DNA from: Ramlibacter paludis
Lineage (GTDB): Bacteria > Pseudomonadota > Gammaproteobacteria > Burkholderiales > Burkholderiaceae_C
Assembly: GCF_022012305.1 (NCBI RefSeq)
Contig: NZ_JAKLTM010000007.1
Location: 165,499 to 229,498, forward strand
Direction of reading: 5' to 3'
DNA: 64,000 bases
A program made the translations under genes and the position numbers. Under the pieces are notes generated by a model. That model did not search any database and was not told the origin of the DNA. It saw only the letters and a list, made by a program, of their open reading frames with translations. Positions 13,235 through 24,280 of the stretch are shown one piece after another. How positions within the stretch are numbered: position 1 is the stretch's first letter; every line of letters begins with the position of its first letter.

Positions 13235-14736
13235 TCCGTGCTCCCGTCCAGCATCGCGCCGGTCTCGTCCGCCAGCGCCTGCACGGCGGCCTGGAACACC
13301 TGCGCGCGGTGCTCGTAGTTGCGGAACATGTCGAAGCTGGCGCAGGCCGGCGACATCAGCACGGCGTCGCCGGCATGGGCGCGCTGGGTGGCGGCGCGCA
13401 CGGCTTCTTCCATGCTGGCGGCCTCCAGCAGCGGCACGCCCTCGGGCTCCAGCACGGCGCGGATCAGCGGCGCGTCGCGGCCGATCAGGACCGCGGCGCG
13501 GGCATAGCGCGCCACCGGCGCCGCCAGCGGCGCGAAGTCCTGGCCCTTGCCGTCGCCGCCCAGGATCACCACCAGCTTGCGCTCGGCGCCCAGGCCCTGC
13601 AGCGCGGCAACGGTGGCGCCGACGTTGGTGCCCTTGCTGTCGTCGAAGTACTCGACGTCGTTGACGATGCCGATGGGCTCGACGCGATGCGGCTCGCCGC
13701 GGTATTCGCGCAGGCCGTAGAGCATCGGTCCGAGCTGGCAACCGGCGGCCGTCGCCAGCGCCAGGGCGGCCAGCGCATTCACGGCGTTGTGGCGGCCGCG
13801 GATGCGCAGCGCGTCGGCCGGCATGAAGCGCTGCAGCGTGATCTCGACTTCCTCGTCGCGGCGCCGCCTCTGCGTCTCGTCGGCTTCGTGCGCCCGCACC
13901 AGCCAGGCCATGCCGTGCACGACCTCCAGGCCGTAATCGCCGGGCTCCTTCGGCATCTCCGCGCCGAAGGTCACGTAGTCGCGCTGCTCGAACTTGCCGC
14001 CTTTCAGGCGCACCGGCTCCGGCAGCATCTTCATCACCGCGGGGTCGTCGCGGTTCAGGATCATCTTGCCCGTCTTGCCGAAGATGCGGGCCTTGGCGGC
14101 GGCATAGGCTTCCATGCTGCCGTGCCAGTCGAGATGGTCCTGGCTGAGGTTCAGCACCGTGGCAGCGGTGGGCTCGAAGCCTTCCACGCCATCGAGCTGG
14201 AAGGACGACAGCTCCAGCACCCACACCTGCGGCAGGGCGCCCGCATCGCGCTTCTCCGCCAGGGTGGCGATCAGCGTCGGGCCGATGTTGCCGGCCACGG
14301 CAACGGTCTTGCCGCCGCGCTCCACGAGCTGGCCGGTGAGCGAGGTGACCGTGGTCTTGCCGTTGGTCCCGGTGATGGCCAGCACCGCGGGGTGGTAGCC
14401 CTCGGACTCGTGCAGCGAGGCCAGTGCATCGGCAAACAGGCCCAGTTCGCCCTTGACCGGAATGCCCTGCTCGCGCGCCGCGTTCTCGACGGGCGCGAGC
14501 TGCGCCGGCGCGAGGCCCGGGCTGCGCAGCACGAGCTGCCGGCCTTCAGCCAGCGCCGGCGTGAACTCGCCCGCGATGAACTCGACCTGCGGCACCTGCT
14601 CGCGCAGCGCGGGCAGCTGGGGCGGCGCCTCGCGCGTGTCGGCCACGGTCACGCGCGCGCCCGCGGCGGCGCACCAGCGCGCCATCGCGAGGCCGGAGGC
14701 ACCGCAACCGAGGACGAGGACGTTCTGCTCTTGCAT
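13231..14736 (-). CDS. murD: UDP-N-acetylmuramoyl-L-alanine--D-glutamate ligase MurD
   Basis: MurD adds D-Glu to UDP-MurNAc-L-Ala. It has 501 residues, slightly longer than the E. coli enzyme (about 438), with insertions such as an Arg/Glu-rich stretch around [13 protein letters not shown]. The N-terminal nucleotide fold is [15 protein letters not shown] and the P-loop GTNGKTTV is at 123-130. It is separated from mraY by 4 bp. Confidence 0.97.
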   Translation of the reverse strand: MQEQNVLVLGCGASGLAMARWCAAAGARVTVADTREAPPQLPALREQVPQVEFIAGEFTPALAEGRQLVLRSPGLAPAQLAPVENAAREQGIPVKGELGLFADALASLHESEGYHPAVLAITGTNGKTTVTSLTGQLVERGGKTVAVAGNIGPTLIATLAEKRDAGALPQVWVLELSSFQLDGVEGFEPTAATVLNLSQDHLDWHGSMEAYAAAKARIFGKTGKMILNRDDPAVMKMLPEPVRLKGGKFEQRDYVTFGAEMPKEPGDYGLEVVHGMAWLVRAHEADETQRRRRDEEVEITLQRFMPADALRIRGRHNAVNALAALALATAAGCQLGPMLYGLREYRGEPHRVEPIGIVNDVEYFDDSKGTNVGATVAALQGLGAERKLVVILGGDGKGQDFAPLAAPVARYARAAVLIGRDAPLIRAVLEPEGVPLLEAASMEEAVRAATQRAHAGDAVLMSPACASFDMFRNYEHRAQVFQAAVQALADETGAMLDGSTE

Positions 14737-14740
14737 TCTT

Positions 14741-15919
14741 CTAACGCAGCTTCAGGGTGGACAGGCCGACCAGGCACAGCAGCATGGTGATGATCCAGAA
14801 GCGCACCACGACCTGCGTTTCCTTCCAGCCGGATTTCTCGAAGTGGTGGTGCAGCGGCGCCATCTTCAGGATGCGCCGGCCCTCGCCGTATTTCTTCTTC
14901 GTGTACTTGAAGTAGAGGACCTGCGCCATCACCGACAGCGCCTCCACCACGAAGATGCCGCCCATGATGGACAGCACGATTTCCTGGCGCACGATCACGG
15001 CGATGGTGCCCAGCGCGCCGCCCAGCGCCAGCGCGCCCACGTCGCCCATGAACACCTGCGCCGGGTGCGCGTTGAACCACAGGAAGGCCAGGCCCGCGCC
15101 CGCCATCGCCGCACAGAAGATCAGCAGCTCGCCGGAACCGGGGATGTAGGGGAACAGCAGGTACTTCGAATAGACCGAGCTGCCGGTGACGTACGCGAAC
15201 ACGCCCAGTGCCGAGCCCACCATCACCACCGGCATGATCGCCAGCCCGTCGAGGCCGTCGGTGAGGTTCACCGCGTTGCTGGCGCCGACGATGACCAGGT
15301 AGGTCATGATCACGAAGCCGAACACGCCCAGCGGGTAGTTGATCTCCTTGACGAAGGGAACCATCAGGCCGGCCTTGGGCGGCAGGTTGACGTCGAAGCC
15401 GGACGCCACCCACTTGAAGAACAGGTCCAGCACGCGGAAGTTGTTGCTCTCCGAGATGCTGAACACGAGGTAGAGCGCCGCCACCAGGCCGATCAGCGAT
15501 TGCCAGAAGAACTTCTCGCGCGAGCGCATGCCTTCCGGGTCCTTGTTCACCACCTTCTGCCAGTCGTCGGCCCAGCCGATCGCGCCGAAGCCCAGCGTGA
15601 CCGCCAGCACGATCCAGACGAACCGGTTGGTCCAGTCGAACCACAGCAGCGTGGAAACCGCGATCGAGATCAGCACTAGCACGCCGCCCATGGTGGGCGT
15701 GCCGCTTTTCTGCAGGTGCGACTGCATCGCATAGCCGCGCACCGGCTGGCCGATCTTCAGTGCCGTGAGGCGGCGGATCACCCAGGGGCCGGCGATGATG
15801 CCGATCAGGAGCGCCGTCATGGCGGCCAGCACCGCGCGGAAGGTGATGTACTGCACCACCCGCAGGAACCCGAATTCGGGGCCCAGGCTCTGCAACCAGG
15901 AAGCCAGGCTAAGCAGCAT
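14741..15919 (-). CDS. mraY: Phospho-N-acetylmuramoyl-pentapeptide transferase MraY
   Basis: MraY makes lipid I from UDP-MurNAc-pentapeptide and undecaprenyl phosphate. It has 392 residues and about ten membrane helices. Visible family motifs are [13 protein letters not shown], a catalytic Asp segment [26 protein letters not shown] and the histidine motif [12 protein letters not shown]. The start lies inside the last codons of murF (11-base overlap). Confidence 0.98.
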   Translation of the reverse strand: MLLSLASWLQSLGPEFGFLRVVQYITFRAVLAAMTALLIGIIAGPWVIRRLTALKIGQPVRGYAMQSHLQKSGTPTMGGVLVLISIAVSTLLWFDWTNRFVWIVLAVTLGFGAIGWADDWQKVVNKDPEGMRSREKFFWQSLIGLVAALYLVFSISESNNFRVLDLFFKWVASGFDVNLPPKAGLMVPFVKEINYPLGVFGFVIMTYLVIVGASNAVNLTDGLDGLAIMPVVMVGSALGVFAYVTGSSVYSKYLLFPYIPGSGELLIFCAAMAGAGLAFLWFNAHPAQVFMGDVGALALGGALGTIAVIVRQEIVLSIMGGIFVVEALSVMAQVLYFKYTKKKYGEGRRILKMAPLHHHFEKSGWKETQVVVRFWIITMLLCLVGLSTLKLR

Positions 15920-17288
15920 CGGGAACGTCCTTTTCTTGTTGTGCGTGGGCGGTGATGGCTTCCACCACCCGCTCCATCTTCATGAAGCGGGATCCCTTGA
16001 CCAGCACGCTTTCCACGTCCGGCAACGCCGCCAGCACCGCGGCGTTGAGCGCCGCGACGTCGGCGAAGTGCCTGCCGCGCATGTCCACCGCCATGTCGCC
16101 CAGCGTGAACAGCTGCTCGATGCCGCGCTCGCGCGCGTACTCGCCCACCTCGGCATGGAAGGCCGGGCCCTGGTTGCCGACCTCGCCCATGTCGCCCAGC
16201 ACCAGCAGGCGCGGGCCGGGCAGTTCGGCCAGCACGTCGATGGCGGCGCGGGCCGAATCGGGATTGGCGTTGTAGGTGTCGTCTACCAGCGTGAGCGTGC
16301 GCGCCCCGAGCTGCACGGCCAGCGCGCGCGAGCGGCCCTTGACCGGCTCGAAGCCTTCCAGGCCGCGGGCGATGGCGTCGAGCGGCGCGCCCGCGGCCAG
16401 CGCGCAGGCGGCCGCGGCCAGCGCGTTGCGCACGTTGTGGCGGCCGGCGATATGGAGTCGGAATGCAACCGGACCGGCCGGCGTCTCCGCCCGCACCTGC
16501 CAGTGCCCCTGGTGCCATTCAGACCCGGCCAGAACCAGGTCGGCGCCCTGCTGGGTGCCGAACGTCATGCATTGGCGGCCGTCGGCGAGCATCGCCCACA
16601 GCGCGCTGAAAGAGTCGCCGGCGGGAAAGACCGCGACGCCGTTCGCCGGCAGCGCTGCGAACACGCTGCCGTTTTCCTTGGCCACGGCCTCGACCGTCGC
16701 CATGAATTCCTGGTGCTCGCGCTGCGCGTTGTTGACCAGCGCTACCGTGGGTTGCGTCAGGCCCGCCAGGTAGGCGATCTCGCCGGGATGGTTCATGCCC
16801 AGCTCGATCACCGCCACCTTGTGCTCGGCGCGCAGGCGCAGCAGCGTGAGCGGCACGCCGATGTCGTTGTTCAGGTTGCCCTGCGTCGCCAGGTGGTTGT
16901 CGGGCTGCCAGGCGCGCAGGATGGACGCGACCATCTGCGTCACCGTGGTCTTGCCGTTGCTGCCGGTGATGGCGATCAGCCCCGGCGTGAACTGGCGGCG
17001 CCAGGCGTTGGCCAGCTTGCCCAGCGCGAACGTGCTGTCCGGCACTTCGATGCCCGGCATGCCGGCCGGCAGCCGGCCCGGCTGCGCGATGGCGGCAATG
17101 GCGCCCTTGTCGCGCGCCTGCGCCAGGAAGTCGTTGGCGTCGAAACGCTCGCCTTTCAGCGCGACGAACAGGTCGCCGGCCTGCAGCGTGCGCGTGTCGG
17201 TGTGCACGCGCTGCACCGCCACCTTGCCGTCGCCGGCCAGCTTGCCATGGGTCCAGGCCGCGGCCTGCTCGAGGGTGAACATGGTCAT
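15909..17288 (-). CDS. murF: UDP-N-acetylmuramoyl-tripeptide--D-alanyl-D-alanine ligase MurF
   Basis: MurF adds D-Ala-D-Ala to the UDP-MurNAc-tripeptide. It has 459 residues, with the Mur-ligase P-loop [10 protein letters not shown] containing Lys113, the [11 protein letters not shown] segment and [10 protein letters not shown] in the C-terminal domain. The first ATG overlaps the murE stop (ATGA); a second in-frame ATG two codons later is a possible alternative. Confidence 0.97.
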   Translation of the reverse strand: MTMFTLEQAAAWTHGKLAGDGKVAVQRVHTDTRTLQAGDLFVALKGERFDANDFLAQARDKGAIAAIAQPGRLPAGMPGIEVPDSTFALGKLANAWRRQFTPGLIAITGSNGKTTVTQMVASILRAWQPDNHLATQGNLNNDIGVPLTLLRLRAEHKVAVIELGMNHPGEIAYLAGLTQPTVALVNNAQREHQEFMATVEAVAKENGSVFAALPANGVAVFPAGDSFSALWAMLADGRQCMTFGTQQGADLVLAGSEWHQGHWQVRAETPAGPVAFRLHIAGRHNVRNALAAAACALAAGAPLDAIARGLEGFEPVKGRSRALAVQLGARTLTLVDDTYNANPDSARAAIDVLAELPGPRLLVLGDMGEVGNQGPAFHAEVGEYARERGIEQLFTLGDMAVDMRGRHFADVAALNAAVLAALPDVESVLVKGSRFMKMERVVEAITAHAQQEKDVPDAA

Positions 17289-18748
17289 TGGCGCGCCTCC
17301 AGCGCTTTCGCGGCGTGCGCTTGATCCGAGAACGGGTGTTTCACGCCCGCGATCTCTTGGTAGTCCTCGTGGCCCTTGCCGGCCAGCAGGATCACGTCCT
17401 GCGGTGCGGCGGCGGCCACCGTTTCGGCGATCGCGCACGCGCGATCCGCCTGCACCTGCGCGTGCTGCGGGTTCGACAGTCCCTGCAGCACCTGGCCGAT
17501 GATGGCCTCGGGCTTCTCGCCGCGCGGGTTGTCGCTGGTCACGACGACGCGGTCGGCGTTCTTCTCCGCCACCGCGGCCATCAGCGGCCGCTTGGTCGGG
17601 TCGCGGTCGCCGCCGCAGCCGAAGATGCACCACAGCCGGCCGCCGCGCTGCTGCGCCAGCGGCCGCAGCGCCTGCAGGCCCTTGTCGAGCGCATCGGGCG
17701 TGTGCGCATAGTCCACGGCCACCAGGGGCTGGCCGGGTACGTTGATCCTCTCCATGCGGCCCGGTACGGGCAGCAGGTTGGCGCAAGCCGACACCGCCTG
17801 GGCAAGCGGTACAGCGACGGCGCGCATCATCCCAACGACGCCCAGTAAATTCGAAACGTTGTATTGGCCGATCAGCTGCGTCTGCAGCGCGTGCCGCTCG
17901 GCGCCCTCGGCGACCACGAAGCGCAGGCCGCCGTCGGAGTAGCCGATGTCCAGCGCCTGCAGGCGCGCGGCCCGCTCGCAGGAATAGGTCCACACGTCCA
18001 GGCGCTTGGCCAGGTCGGCGGCGAGCTGCTCGCCGCGCGCATCGTCGATGTTGATCACGGCGGACTGCAGGCCGGGCCAGCGGAACAGCTCCGCCTTGGC
18101 TTCCCAGTAAGCCTCCATCGAGCCGTGGTAGTCCAGGTGGTCCTGGGTGAAATTGGTGAAGCCCGCCACGCGCACCGCCATGCCGTCCATGCGGCGCTCG
18201 ACGATGCCGATGGAAGACGCTTCGATCGCGCAGGCGCGCAGGCCCTGCTCGAGGAAACGGCGGAACTGCCGCTGCAGCAGCACCGGGTCCGGCGTCGTCA
18301 GGCCCGTGTGTTCCACCTGCGGCGGCTTGCCGACGCCCAGCGTGCCGATCACGCCGCAGGGAATGTTCACGTTGGAGAGGCCTTGCGCCAGCCACCACGC
18401 GGTGGAGGTCTTGCCGTTGGTTCCGGTCACGGCTAGCACGTCCAGCACCTGGGTGGGCTCGTCGTAGAAGGCCGCGGCGATCGGGCCCGTCGCTGCCTTC
18501 AGGCCCTCGTAGGCCGCGACGGCTTCGCCGCTGAAGCCGAAGGCTTCGCTGCCCTGCGCTTCCACCAGGCAGGCGCGCGCGCCTTGCTGCAGCGCCGTCG
18601 GCACGAACTTGCGGCCGTCGGTGGCGGCGCCCGGCCAGGCGATGAAGCCGTCGCCCGCGCCGACCCTGCGGCTGTCGACCGACAGGTCCTTGACCTGGCG
18701 GCCACGCAGCCAGGCCACGGCGTCGGCGGGAGTGCGCAGCACCTGCAT
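17285..18748 (-). CDS. murE: UDP-N-acetylmuramoyl-L-alanyl-D-glutamate--2,6-diaminopimelate ligase MurE
   Basis: MurE adds the third stem-peptide residue. It has 487 residues and the P-loop VTGTNGKTSTA containing Lys113. The DNPR motif in TSDNPRGEKPEAI is the signature of meso-diaminopimelate-specific enzymes, as expected for a Gram-negative. The start ATG shares one base with the ftsI stop codon (TGATG), which suggests translational coupling. Confidence 0.97.
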   Translation of the reverse strand: MQVLRTPADAVAWLRGRQVKDLSVDSRRVGAGDGFIAWPGAATDGRKFVPTALQQGARACLVEAQGSEAFGFSGEAVAAYEGLKAATGPIAAAFYDEPTQVLDVLAVTGTNGKTSTAWWLAQGLSNVNIPCGVIGTLGVGKPPQVEHTGLTTPDPVLLQRQFRRFLEQGLRACAIEASSIGIVERRMDGMAVRVAGFTNFTQDHLDYHGSMEAYWEAKAELFRWPGLQSAVINIDDARGEQLAADLAKRLDVWTYSCERAARLQALDIGYSDGGLRFVVAEGAERHALQTQLIGQYNVSNLLGVVGMMRAVAVPLAQAVSACANLLPVPGRMERINVPGQPLVAVDYAHTPDALDKGLQALRPLAQQRGGRLWCIFGCGGDRDPTKRPLMAAVAEKNADRVVVTSDNPRGEKPEAIIGQVLQGLSNPQHAQVQADRACAIAETVAAAAPQDVILLAGKGHEDYQEIAGVKHPFSDQAHAAKALEARQ

Positions 18749-20487
18749 CAGAACGACTCCTGCACGCTGTCCACCACGATCTGCGGCTTCACGTTCATGT
18801 CCGGCTGCACGCCCAGCATGCGCAGGCTCTGCTGCACGGTGGAACTGAACACCGGCGCGGCAACGTCGCCGCCGAAGTAGCGGCCGCCGCTGGGCTCGTC
18901 GATCATCACGGCCACCACGATGCGCGGCTTGTCGATGGGCGCCATGCCCACGAAGACGCTGCGGTACTTGTGCTCGGCGTAGCCCTTGCCTTCCTGCTTG
19001 TGCGCGGTGCCGGTCTTGCCGCCGACCGAATAGCCCATGGTCTGGGCGCGCGGCGCGGTGCCGCCGTTCATGGTCACCAGGTGCAGCATGTTGCGCATCT
19101 CCTGCGCCACCTGGGGCTGCAGCACGCGGATGCCGGCCGCCGGCCCCGGGGTCTTCAGCAGGCTCACCGGCACCAGTTCGCCGTCGCGCGCGAACACCGA
19201 ATAGGCATGCGCAAGCTGGAACAGGCTGACCGACAGGCCGTAGCCGTAGCTCATGGTCGCCTGCTCGATCGGGCGCCAGGTCTTGTAGGGACGCAGGCGT
19301 CCGCTGACCGCGCCGGGGAACTGCACCTGCGGCCGCTGGCCGAAACCCACCTGCGTGTACAGCTCCCACATGTCCTTCGGCTGCATCTGCATCGCGATCT
19401 TCACGGCTCCGACGTTGCTCGACTTCTGGATCACCTGGCTCACCGACAGCGCGGAGCTCTTGTGGTCGTCGCGGATCGTCGAGCCGCTGATGGTGATGGT
19501 GCCGGGCGCCGTCTGGATCACGGTCTCGGGCTTGACCAGCCCCTTCTGCAGCGCCAGCGACACCACCAGCGGCTTCATCGTGGAGCCGGGCTCGAAGGTG
19601 TCGGTGAAGGCGCGGTTGCGCAGCTGCGCGCCGCTCAGGTTCTGGCGGTGCGCAGGGTCGTAGCTCGGGTAGTTGGCCAGCGCCAGCACCTCGCCCGATT
19701 CGGCGTCGAGCACGACGACGCCGCCGGCCTTGGCCTTGTTGGCCAGCACGGCGTCGCGCAGCTGCTGGAAGGCGAAGAATTGCACCTTGCTGTCGATCGA
19801 CAGCTGCAGGTCCTTGCCGTCGACCGGCCGGACCTGCTGGCCGACGTCCTCGACGATGCGGCCCAGGCGGTCCTTGATCACGCGGCGCGAACCCGGCTTG
19901 CCGGCGAGGTCCTTGTTGAAGGCCAGCTCGATGCCTTCCTGGCCGGTGTCCTCGATGCTGGTGAAGCCGACCAGGTGCGCGGCCGCCGAGCCCTCGGGAT
20001 ACTGGCGGCGGTATTCCTTGCGCTGGTAGATGCCCTTGATGTCCAGCGACGCGACCTGGCGCGCCACGCTTTCATCGACTTCGCGCTTGAGCCAGACGAA
20101 GTTCTTTTCCTCGTCCGCCAGGCGCTTCATCAGCTCGGGCAGCGGCATCTGCAGCAGGCGGGCCAGCTGCGCGAGCTTGGTCGGGTCGCGCTCCACGTCC
20201 TCGGGAATCGCCCAGATGCTGGGCACCGGCACGCTGCTGGCCAGCAGCAGGCCGTTGCGGTCGAAGATGCGGCCGCGGTTGGCCGGCAGTTCCAGGGTGC
20301 GGGCGAAGCGCACCTCGCCTTGTTTCAGGTAGAAGTCGTTGGCGATCACCTGCACCCAGGCGGCGCGGCCGGCCAGGCCCAGGAAGCCCAGGGCAATGCC
20401 GGCCACGATCAGCTTGCTGCGCCACACGGGCGTGCGGCTGGCCAGCAAAGGGCTGGACGTGTAGGCGACTGCGCGGTGGCGGCTCAT
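18748..20487 (-). CDS. ftsI: Septal peptidoglycan transpeptidase FtsI (PBP3)
   Basis: FtsI is the division-specific class B penicillin-binding protein that crosslinks septal peptidoglycan in the periplasm. The 579 residues contain one N-terminal membrane anchor (about 24-45), the PBP dimer/pedestal domain, and a transpeptidase domain with the nucleophile Ser302 in STMK, SSN at 356-358 and KTG at 491-493. The ATG overlaps the ftsL stop codon by 4 bases. Confidence 0.97.
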   Translation of the reverse strand: MSRHRAVAYTSSPLLASRTPVWRSKLIVAGIALGFLGLAGRAAWVQVIANDFYLKQGEVRFARTLELPANRGRIFDRNGLLLASSVPVPSIWAIPEDVERDPTKLAQLARLLQMPLPELMKRLADEEKNFVWLKREVDESVARQVASLDIKGIYQRKEYRRQYPEGSAAAHLVGFTSIEDTGQEGIELAFNKDLAGKPGSRRVIKDRLGRIVEDVGQQVRPVDGKDLQLSIDSKVQFFAFQQLRDAVLANKAKAGGVVVLDAESGEVLALANYPSYDPAHRQNLSGAQLRNRAFTDTFEPGSTMKPLVVSLALQKGLVKPETVIQTAPGTITISGSTIRDDHKSSALSVSQVIQKSSNVGAVKIAMQMQPKDMWELYTQVGFGQRPQVQFPGAVSGRLRPYKTWRPIEQATMSYGYGLSVSLFQLAHAYSVFARDGELVPVSLLKTPGPAAGIRVLQPQVAQEMRNMLHLVTMNGGTAPRAQTMGYSVGGKTGTAHKQEGKGYAEHKYRSVFVGMAPIDKPRIVVAVMIDEPSGGRYFGGDVAAPVFSSTVQQSLRMLGVQPDMNVKPQIVVDSVQESF

Positions 20488-20756
20488 TGCGGCGCCCCCT
20501 TGAGCGTCACGTATTGCGTGATGGCCGGCGTGGCCGCGCGCATCTGCAGCTGGTCGCGCGCGAGCTGCTGCACGCGCGCCGGCGTGGCCTGCGCGCGCTT
20601 CTCCACCTGCAGCCGCTCGTTCTCGACTTCGAGCTTGCGCGCCTCGCCCTGCGTACGCTCGATCTCGGCATACAGGCGGCGCGACTCGTACTGCACCTGC
20701 ACGAGGTACAGGGCGCTCGCGACCAGCGTGACCAGCAGCAGGATGTTGATGCGCAT
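20484..20756 (-). CDS. ftsL: Cell division protein FtsL
   Basis: FtsL is a small bitopic coiled-coil protein that forms the FtsQLB complex. It has 90 residues: a membrane helix at the very N-terminus (NILLLVTLVASALYLVQV) followed by a charged heptad-like region rich in Glu, Arg and Gln. The ATG sharing one base with the rsmH stop codon was chosen; a GTG one codon upstream is an alternative start. Position between rsmH and ftsI agrees with the family. Confidence 0.93.
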   Translation of the reverse strand: MRINILLLVTLVASALYLVQVQYESRRLYAEIERTQGEARKLEVENERLQVEKRAQATPARVQQLARDQLQMRAATPAITQYVTLKGAPQ

Positions 20757-21670
20757 CACAGGACTTCCGTCCTTTCCGCCACCCGCATGATCGCGCTGCG
20801 CGAACGCGGGTTCCCCTGGACTTCCGCGGCCGAGGGCTTCACGCGCTCCAGCGCCTTGAGCTTCATCGGCTTCGGCGCCGCGAAGGGCGCGCGCCGGTCC
20901 ACTTCATCGCGCGAATGCCTGGCGATGAACTGCTTGACGATGCGGTCCTCCAGCGAGTGGAAACTGATCACCACCAGCCGGCCTTGGGGTTGCAGCACGT
21001 GCAGGCTCGCTTCTAGCGCCTGTTGCAGCTCTTCAAGCTCGGCGTTGACGAAAATCCGAAGAGCCTGAAATGTGCGCGTTGCAGGATCCTGGCCCGGCTC
21101 GCGGGTTTTGACCGTGCGAGCCACGAGTTCGGCCAGCTCGGAGGTGCTTGCAAGAGGGCCCCGTTCCTGTCGGCGAGCATCAATCGCCTTTGCAACCTGA
21201 AAAGCAAACCGTTCTTCGCCATAGTCACGGATCACCTCCGCCATCTGCTCCACCGAGGCGGTGGCAAGCCACTGGGCCGCGCTCTGGCCGCGCGTGGTGT
21301 CCATGCGCATGTCGAGCGGGCCGTCGTTCCGGAAAGAGAAGCCGCGTGCCGGGTTGTCGATCTGCGGCGAACTCACGCCCAGGTCCATCAGCACGCCCGT
21401 GACGCTGCCCGCTTCGAGCTCGCCCAGCGCCGCGAAGCCCTGGTGGCGGATCGAGAAGCGCTGGTCCTCGATGGCATTGGCCACCGCCACGGCTTCGGGA
21501 TCCTTGTCGAAGGCGGTCAGCCGGCCCAACGGGCCCAGCTGCCCGAGGATCAGGCGTGAGTGGCCGCCGCGCCCGAAGGTCGCGTCGACGTAGTTTCCAT
21601 CCGGCTTGGTGACGAGGGCGTCGACTGCTTCGTTCAACAAGACGGTGGTGTGTTGCCATGTGCTCGCCAC
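20756..21670 (-). CDS. rsmH: 16S rRNA (cytosine(1402)-N(4))-methyltransferase RsmH
   Basis: RsmH (MraW) methylates N4 of C1402 in the 16S rRNA P-site region. It has 304 residues. The SAM-binding segment [12 protein letters not shown] and the [12 protein letters not shown] motif are clear, and the C-terminal [15 protein letters not shown] is characteristic. The start is a GTG, because no in-frame ATG lies nearby before the conserved [13 protein letters not shown] segment. It begins 9 bp after the mraZ stop. Confidence 0.97.
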   Translation of the reverse strand: MASTWQHTTVLLNEAVDALVTKPDGNYVDATFGRGGHSRLILGQLGPLGRLTAFDKDPEAVAVANAIEDQRFSIRHQGFAALGELEAGSVTGVLMDLGVSSPQIDNPARGFSFRNDGPLDMRMDTTRGQSAAQWLATASVEQMAEVIRDYGEERFAFQVAKAIDARRQERGPLASTSELAELVARTVKTREPGQDPATRTFQALRIFVNAELEELQQALEASLHVLQPQGRLVVISFHSLEDRIVKQFIARHSRDEVDRRAPFAAPKPMKLKALERVKPSAAEVQGNPRSRSAIMRVAERTEVL

Positions 21671-21679
21671 CGCCTGCCT

Positions 21680-22108
21680 CTAAAAAGAGAAATCCTGGAA
21701 GGCGTCCGGCATCTCAGCGCGCATCGCCTCGGCCTCCTTGGCCTCGTAGGTTGCCTTGTCCCAGAGTTCGAAGTTGTTGCCCATGCCGAGCAGCATCACG
21801 TCCTTCTCGATGCCCGCGGCGGCCCGCAGTTCGGGCGAGACGAGGACGCGGCCCGTGCCGTCGAGCTCCACGTCCATCGCGTTGCCCAGGAAGATTCTCT
21901 TCCACCACTGCGCGGCCATGGGGAGCGCGGCGATGCGTTCACGAAATTTTTCCCATTCGGGCCGCGGGAAAATCATGAGGCACCCGTGGGGGTGCTTGGT
22001 GATGGTGAGCTGGTTGGCGGCAGCGGCGGCCAGGACGTCACGGTGCCGGGTCGGCATGGAGAGCCGCCCCTTGGCATCGAGACTCAGCGACGACGCGCCC
22101 TGGAACAC
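21680..22108 (-). CDS. mraZ: Transcriptional regulator MraZ
   Basis: MraZ is the first dcw gene product, a ring-forming DNA-binding protein with two tandem SpoVT-AbrB-like domains that represses its own operon. It has 142 residues, with the domain-1 pattern [14 protein letters not shown] and the domain-2 pattern [14 protein letters not shown]. The start is a GTG. The AGTGS repeats upstream fit an autoregulatory MraZ operator. Confidence 0.96.
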   Translation of the reverse strand: MFQGASSLSLDAKGRLSMPTRHRDVLAAAAANQLTITKHPHGCLMIFPRPEWEKFRERIAALPMAAQWWKRIFLGNAMDVELDGTGRVLVSPELRAAAGIEKDVMLLGMGNNFELWDKATYEAKEAEAMRAEMPDAFQDFSF

Positions 22109-22150
22109 CTTTGTCAGCCCTCACTGCTGGTTGAGGTAAGCAATGGTCCG

Positions 22151-22190
22151 TAGAGCCACTTCTCACCACTTAATTGCACTTTTTTGCACT
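22151..22190 (-). promoter_or_regulatory. Putative MraZ operator: four direct repeats with 10-bp period
   Basis: On the minus strand, AGTGC, AGTGC, AGTGG and AGTGG occur with exactly 10 bp between repeat starts. They begin about 80 bp upstream of the mraZ GTG. MraZ proteins are known to bind direct GTG-containing repeats spaced one helical turn apart in their own promoters. This spacing and location match that pattern; binding is inferred. Confidence 0.7.
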
Positions 22191-22215
22191 GTAGCAGGAA
22201 ACGGCTGGGGCGCAA
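22188..22215 (-). promoter_or_regulatory. Candidate dcw promoter
   Basis: TTGCGC and TACAGT on the minus strand are separated by 16 bp and sit directly upstream of the AGTGS repeats, so MraZ bound there would block the start of transcription. The match to sigma-70 consensus is moderate. The -10 overlaps the first repeat. Confidence 0.4.
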
Positions 22216-22341
22216 CTAGCTCATGGTAATTTTCGGCAATGAAATCAAGCACTTAGAAGCGATTCCGGAGGCACCGGGCCCCCGAAAGTCGTTCTAAAGC
22301 AAGCACTTACGGAACGCTGTGAAAGTGTTCCTTGAGGGCTG

Positions 22342-23664
22342 TCAGAGGATGTACCTGGACAGGTCCTCGTCGCGGCTGAGTTGCTTCAGGCGCGCATCCA
22401 CGTACGGGCCGTCGATGGTGACGGTCTGCCCTTCCATGCGGGTGGCCTCGAAGCTCACCTCGTCCAGCAGGCGCTCCATCACGGTCGACAGGCGCCGCGC
22501 GCCGATGTTCTCGGTGCTCTCATTGACGTCGTGCGCGATCTGGGCGAGCCGCGTGATGCCTTCGGGCGTGAAGACCAGCTGCACCTGCTCGGTGGCCAGC
22601 AGCGCCTGGTATTGCTTGACCAGAGAGGCATGCGTGGTGGTGAGGATGGCCTCGAAATCCTGCACCGACAGCGACGCCAGCTCCACGCGGATCGGAAAGC
22701 GGCCCTGCAGTTCGGGGATCAGGTCGCTCGGCTTGGCGAGGTGGAAGGCGCCGCTCGCGATGAACAGCATGTGGTCGGTCTTGATCGGCCCGTACTTGGT
22801 CGAGACGGTCGTGCCTTCCACCAGCGGCAGCAGGTCGCGCTGCACGCCCTGCCGCGAGACTTCGGCGCCGCCGCCATTGCCTTCGCTGCGGGAGGTCACC
22901 TTGTCGATCTCGTCGATGAAGACGATGCCGTTCTGCTCCGCCGCCGCAAGCGCGGTGGCGCGGATCTCTTCCTCGTTGACCAGGCTGGCCGCTTCTTCCT
23001 CGACCAGCAGCTTCATCGCCTCGGCGATCTTCAGCTTGCGCGTCTTGCGCCGCACGCCGCCGAGGTTGCTGAACATGCCGCGCAATTGCTCGGTCATTTC
23101 CTCCATGCCGGGCGGGCCCATGATCTCGAGCTGCTTGCCGGCCTCGGCGACGTCGATCTCGATCTCCTTGTCGTCCAGCTCGCCCTGGCGCAGCTTCTTG
23201 CGGAACACCTGGCGCGCGGTGCTGTCGCCGGCGGGTTCCTCGCCGCGCGCCGGCGGGATCAGCGCGTTGAGCACGCGGTCTTCCGCCGCGTCCTCGGCGC
23301 GGGCGCGCACCTTGCGCATCTCGGCCACGCGGGTCTGCTTGACGGCCATCTCGGCCAGGTCGCGGATGATGGAGTCGACGTCCTTGCCGACGTAGCCCAC
23401 CTCGGTGAACTTGGTGGCTTCCACCTTGATGAAGGGCGCGTCGGCCAGCTTGGCCAGCCGGCGCGCGATCTCGGTCTTGCCCACGCCGGTGGGGCCGATC
23501 ATCAGGATGTTCTTGGGCGTGATCTCGTGGCGCAGCTTCTCGTCGACCTGCTGGCGGCGCCAGCGGTTGCGCAGCGCGATCGCCACCGCGCGCTTGGCGT
23601 CGTGCTGGCCGACGATGTGCCGATCGAGCTCCGACACGATCTCCTGGGGCGTCATGCTGCTCAC
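22342..23664 (-). CDS. hslU: ATP-dependent protease ATPase subunit HslU
   Basis: HslU is the AAA+ unfoldase that feeds substrates to the HslV peptidase. It has 440 residues, Walker [10 protein letters not shown], Walker B IVFIDEID, an I domain between them, and the C-terminal tail EDLSRYIL that inserts into HslV. The GTG start was chosen because it overlaps the hslV stop codon by 4 bases and gives [13 protein letters not shown], matching the E. coli N-terminus; the ATG three codons later is the alternative. Confidence 0.97.
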   Translation of the reverse strand: MSSMTPQEIVSELDRHIVGQHDAKRAVAIALRNRWRRQQVDEKLRHEITPKNILMIGPTGVGKTEIARRLAKLADAPFIKVEATKFTEVGYVGKDVDSIIRDLAEMAVKQTRVAEMRKVRARAEDAAEDRVLNALIPPARGEEPAGDSTARQVFRKKLRQGELDDKEIEIDVAEAGKQLEIMGPPGMEEMTEQLRGMFSNLGGVRRKTRKLKIAEAMKLLVEEEAASLVNEEEIRATALAAAEQNGIVFIDEIDKVTSRSEGNGGGAEVSRQGVQRDLLPLVEGTTVSTKYGPIKTDHMLFIASGAFHLAKPSDLIPELQGRFPIRVELASLSVQDFEAILTTTHASLVKQYQALLATEQVQLVFTPEGITRLAQIAHDVNESTENIGARRLSTVMERLLDEVSFEATRMEGQTVTIDGPYVDARLKQLSRDEDLSRYIL

Positions 23665-24212
23665 TCGAGCACCTCGATCGTGTGGTTCATGTTGGTGTAG
23701 ATGCAGATCTCGCCGGCAATCTCCAGCGACTTCTTGACGACGTCGCGCGCGGAGAGCTCGGTCGAGTCGAGCAGGGCCTTGGCCGCGGCCTGGGCGTAGC
23801 CGCCGCCCGAGCCGATGGCGACGATGCCCTGCTCGGGCTCGAGCACGTCGCCGTTGCCGGTGATGATGAGGGACGACTCGCGGTCGGCGACGGCCAGCAT
23901 GGCCTCCAGGCGGCGCAGCACGCGGTCGGTGCGCCAGTCCTTGGTCAGCTCGATCGCGGCGCGCACCAGGTGGCCCTGGTGCTTCTCCAGCTTGCCTTCG
24001 AAGCGCTCGAACAGGGTGAAGGCATCGGCGGTGGCGCCGGCGAATCCGGCGAGGACCTTGTCATGGTAGAGCTTGCGCACCTTGCGGGCCGAGCCCTTGA
24101 CGACGATGTGGCCCAGCGTGACCTGGCCGTCGCCCCCGATCGCCACCTGCCAGCGGCCGTCCGCGCCCTTGCGCCGCACGCTGACGATGGTCGTTCCGTG
24201 AAATTGTTCCAT
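23661..24212 (-). CDS. hslV: ATP-dependent protease peptidase subunit HslV
   Basis: HslV is the proteasome-like threonine peptidase of the HslUV complex. It has 183 residues; the mature catalytic N-terminus is expected at Thr7 in [12 protein letters not shown] after propeptide removal. [14 protein letters not shown] is a conserved segment. Gene order and overlap with hslU are as in other proteobacteria. Confidence 0.97.
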   Translation of the reverse strand: MEQFHGTTIVSVRRKGADGRWQVAIGGDGQVTLGHIVVKGSARKVRKLYHDKVLAGFAGATADAFTLFERFEGKLEKHQGHLVRAAIELTKDWRTDRVLRRLEAMLAVADRESSLIITGNGDVLEPEQGIVAIGSGGGYAQAAAKALLDSTELSARDVVKKSLEIAGEICIYTNMNHTIEVLE

Positions 24213-24258
24213 AGCCCCTGCAGCTTGGGGCCGGGACGAAAAATTGCAAGGAGGAAGC

Positions 24259-24280
24259 CATTCCCGCGCGGGCGGGAATC
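24259..24280. repeat. REP-like palindrome at the end of the STAS gene
   Basis: ATTCCCGC and GCGGGAAT form a perfect 8-bp stem with a 4-base loop. The same ATTCCCGC/GCGGGAAT unit occurs at 34195-34214. The palindrome reaches into the stop codon of the STAS gene. It may act as a transcript-stabilising or terminating hairpin; there is no T-run. Confidence 0.6.
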
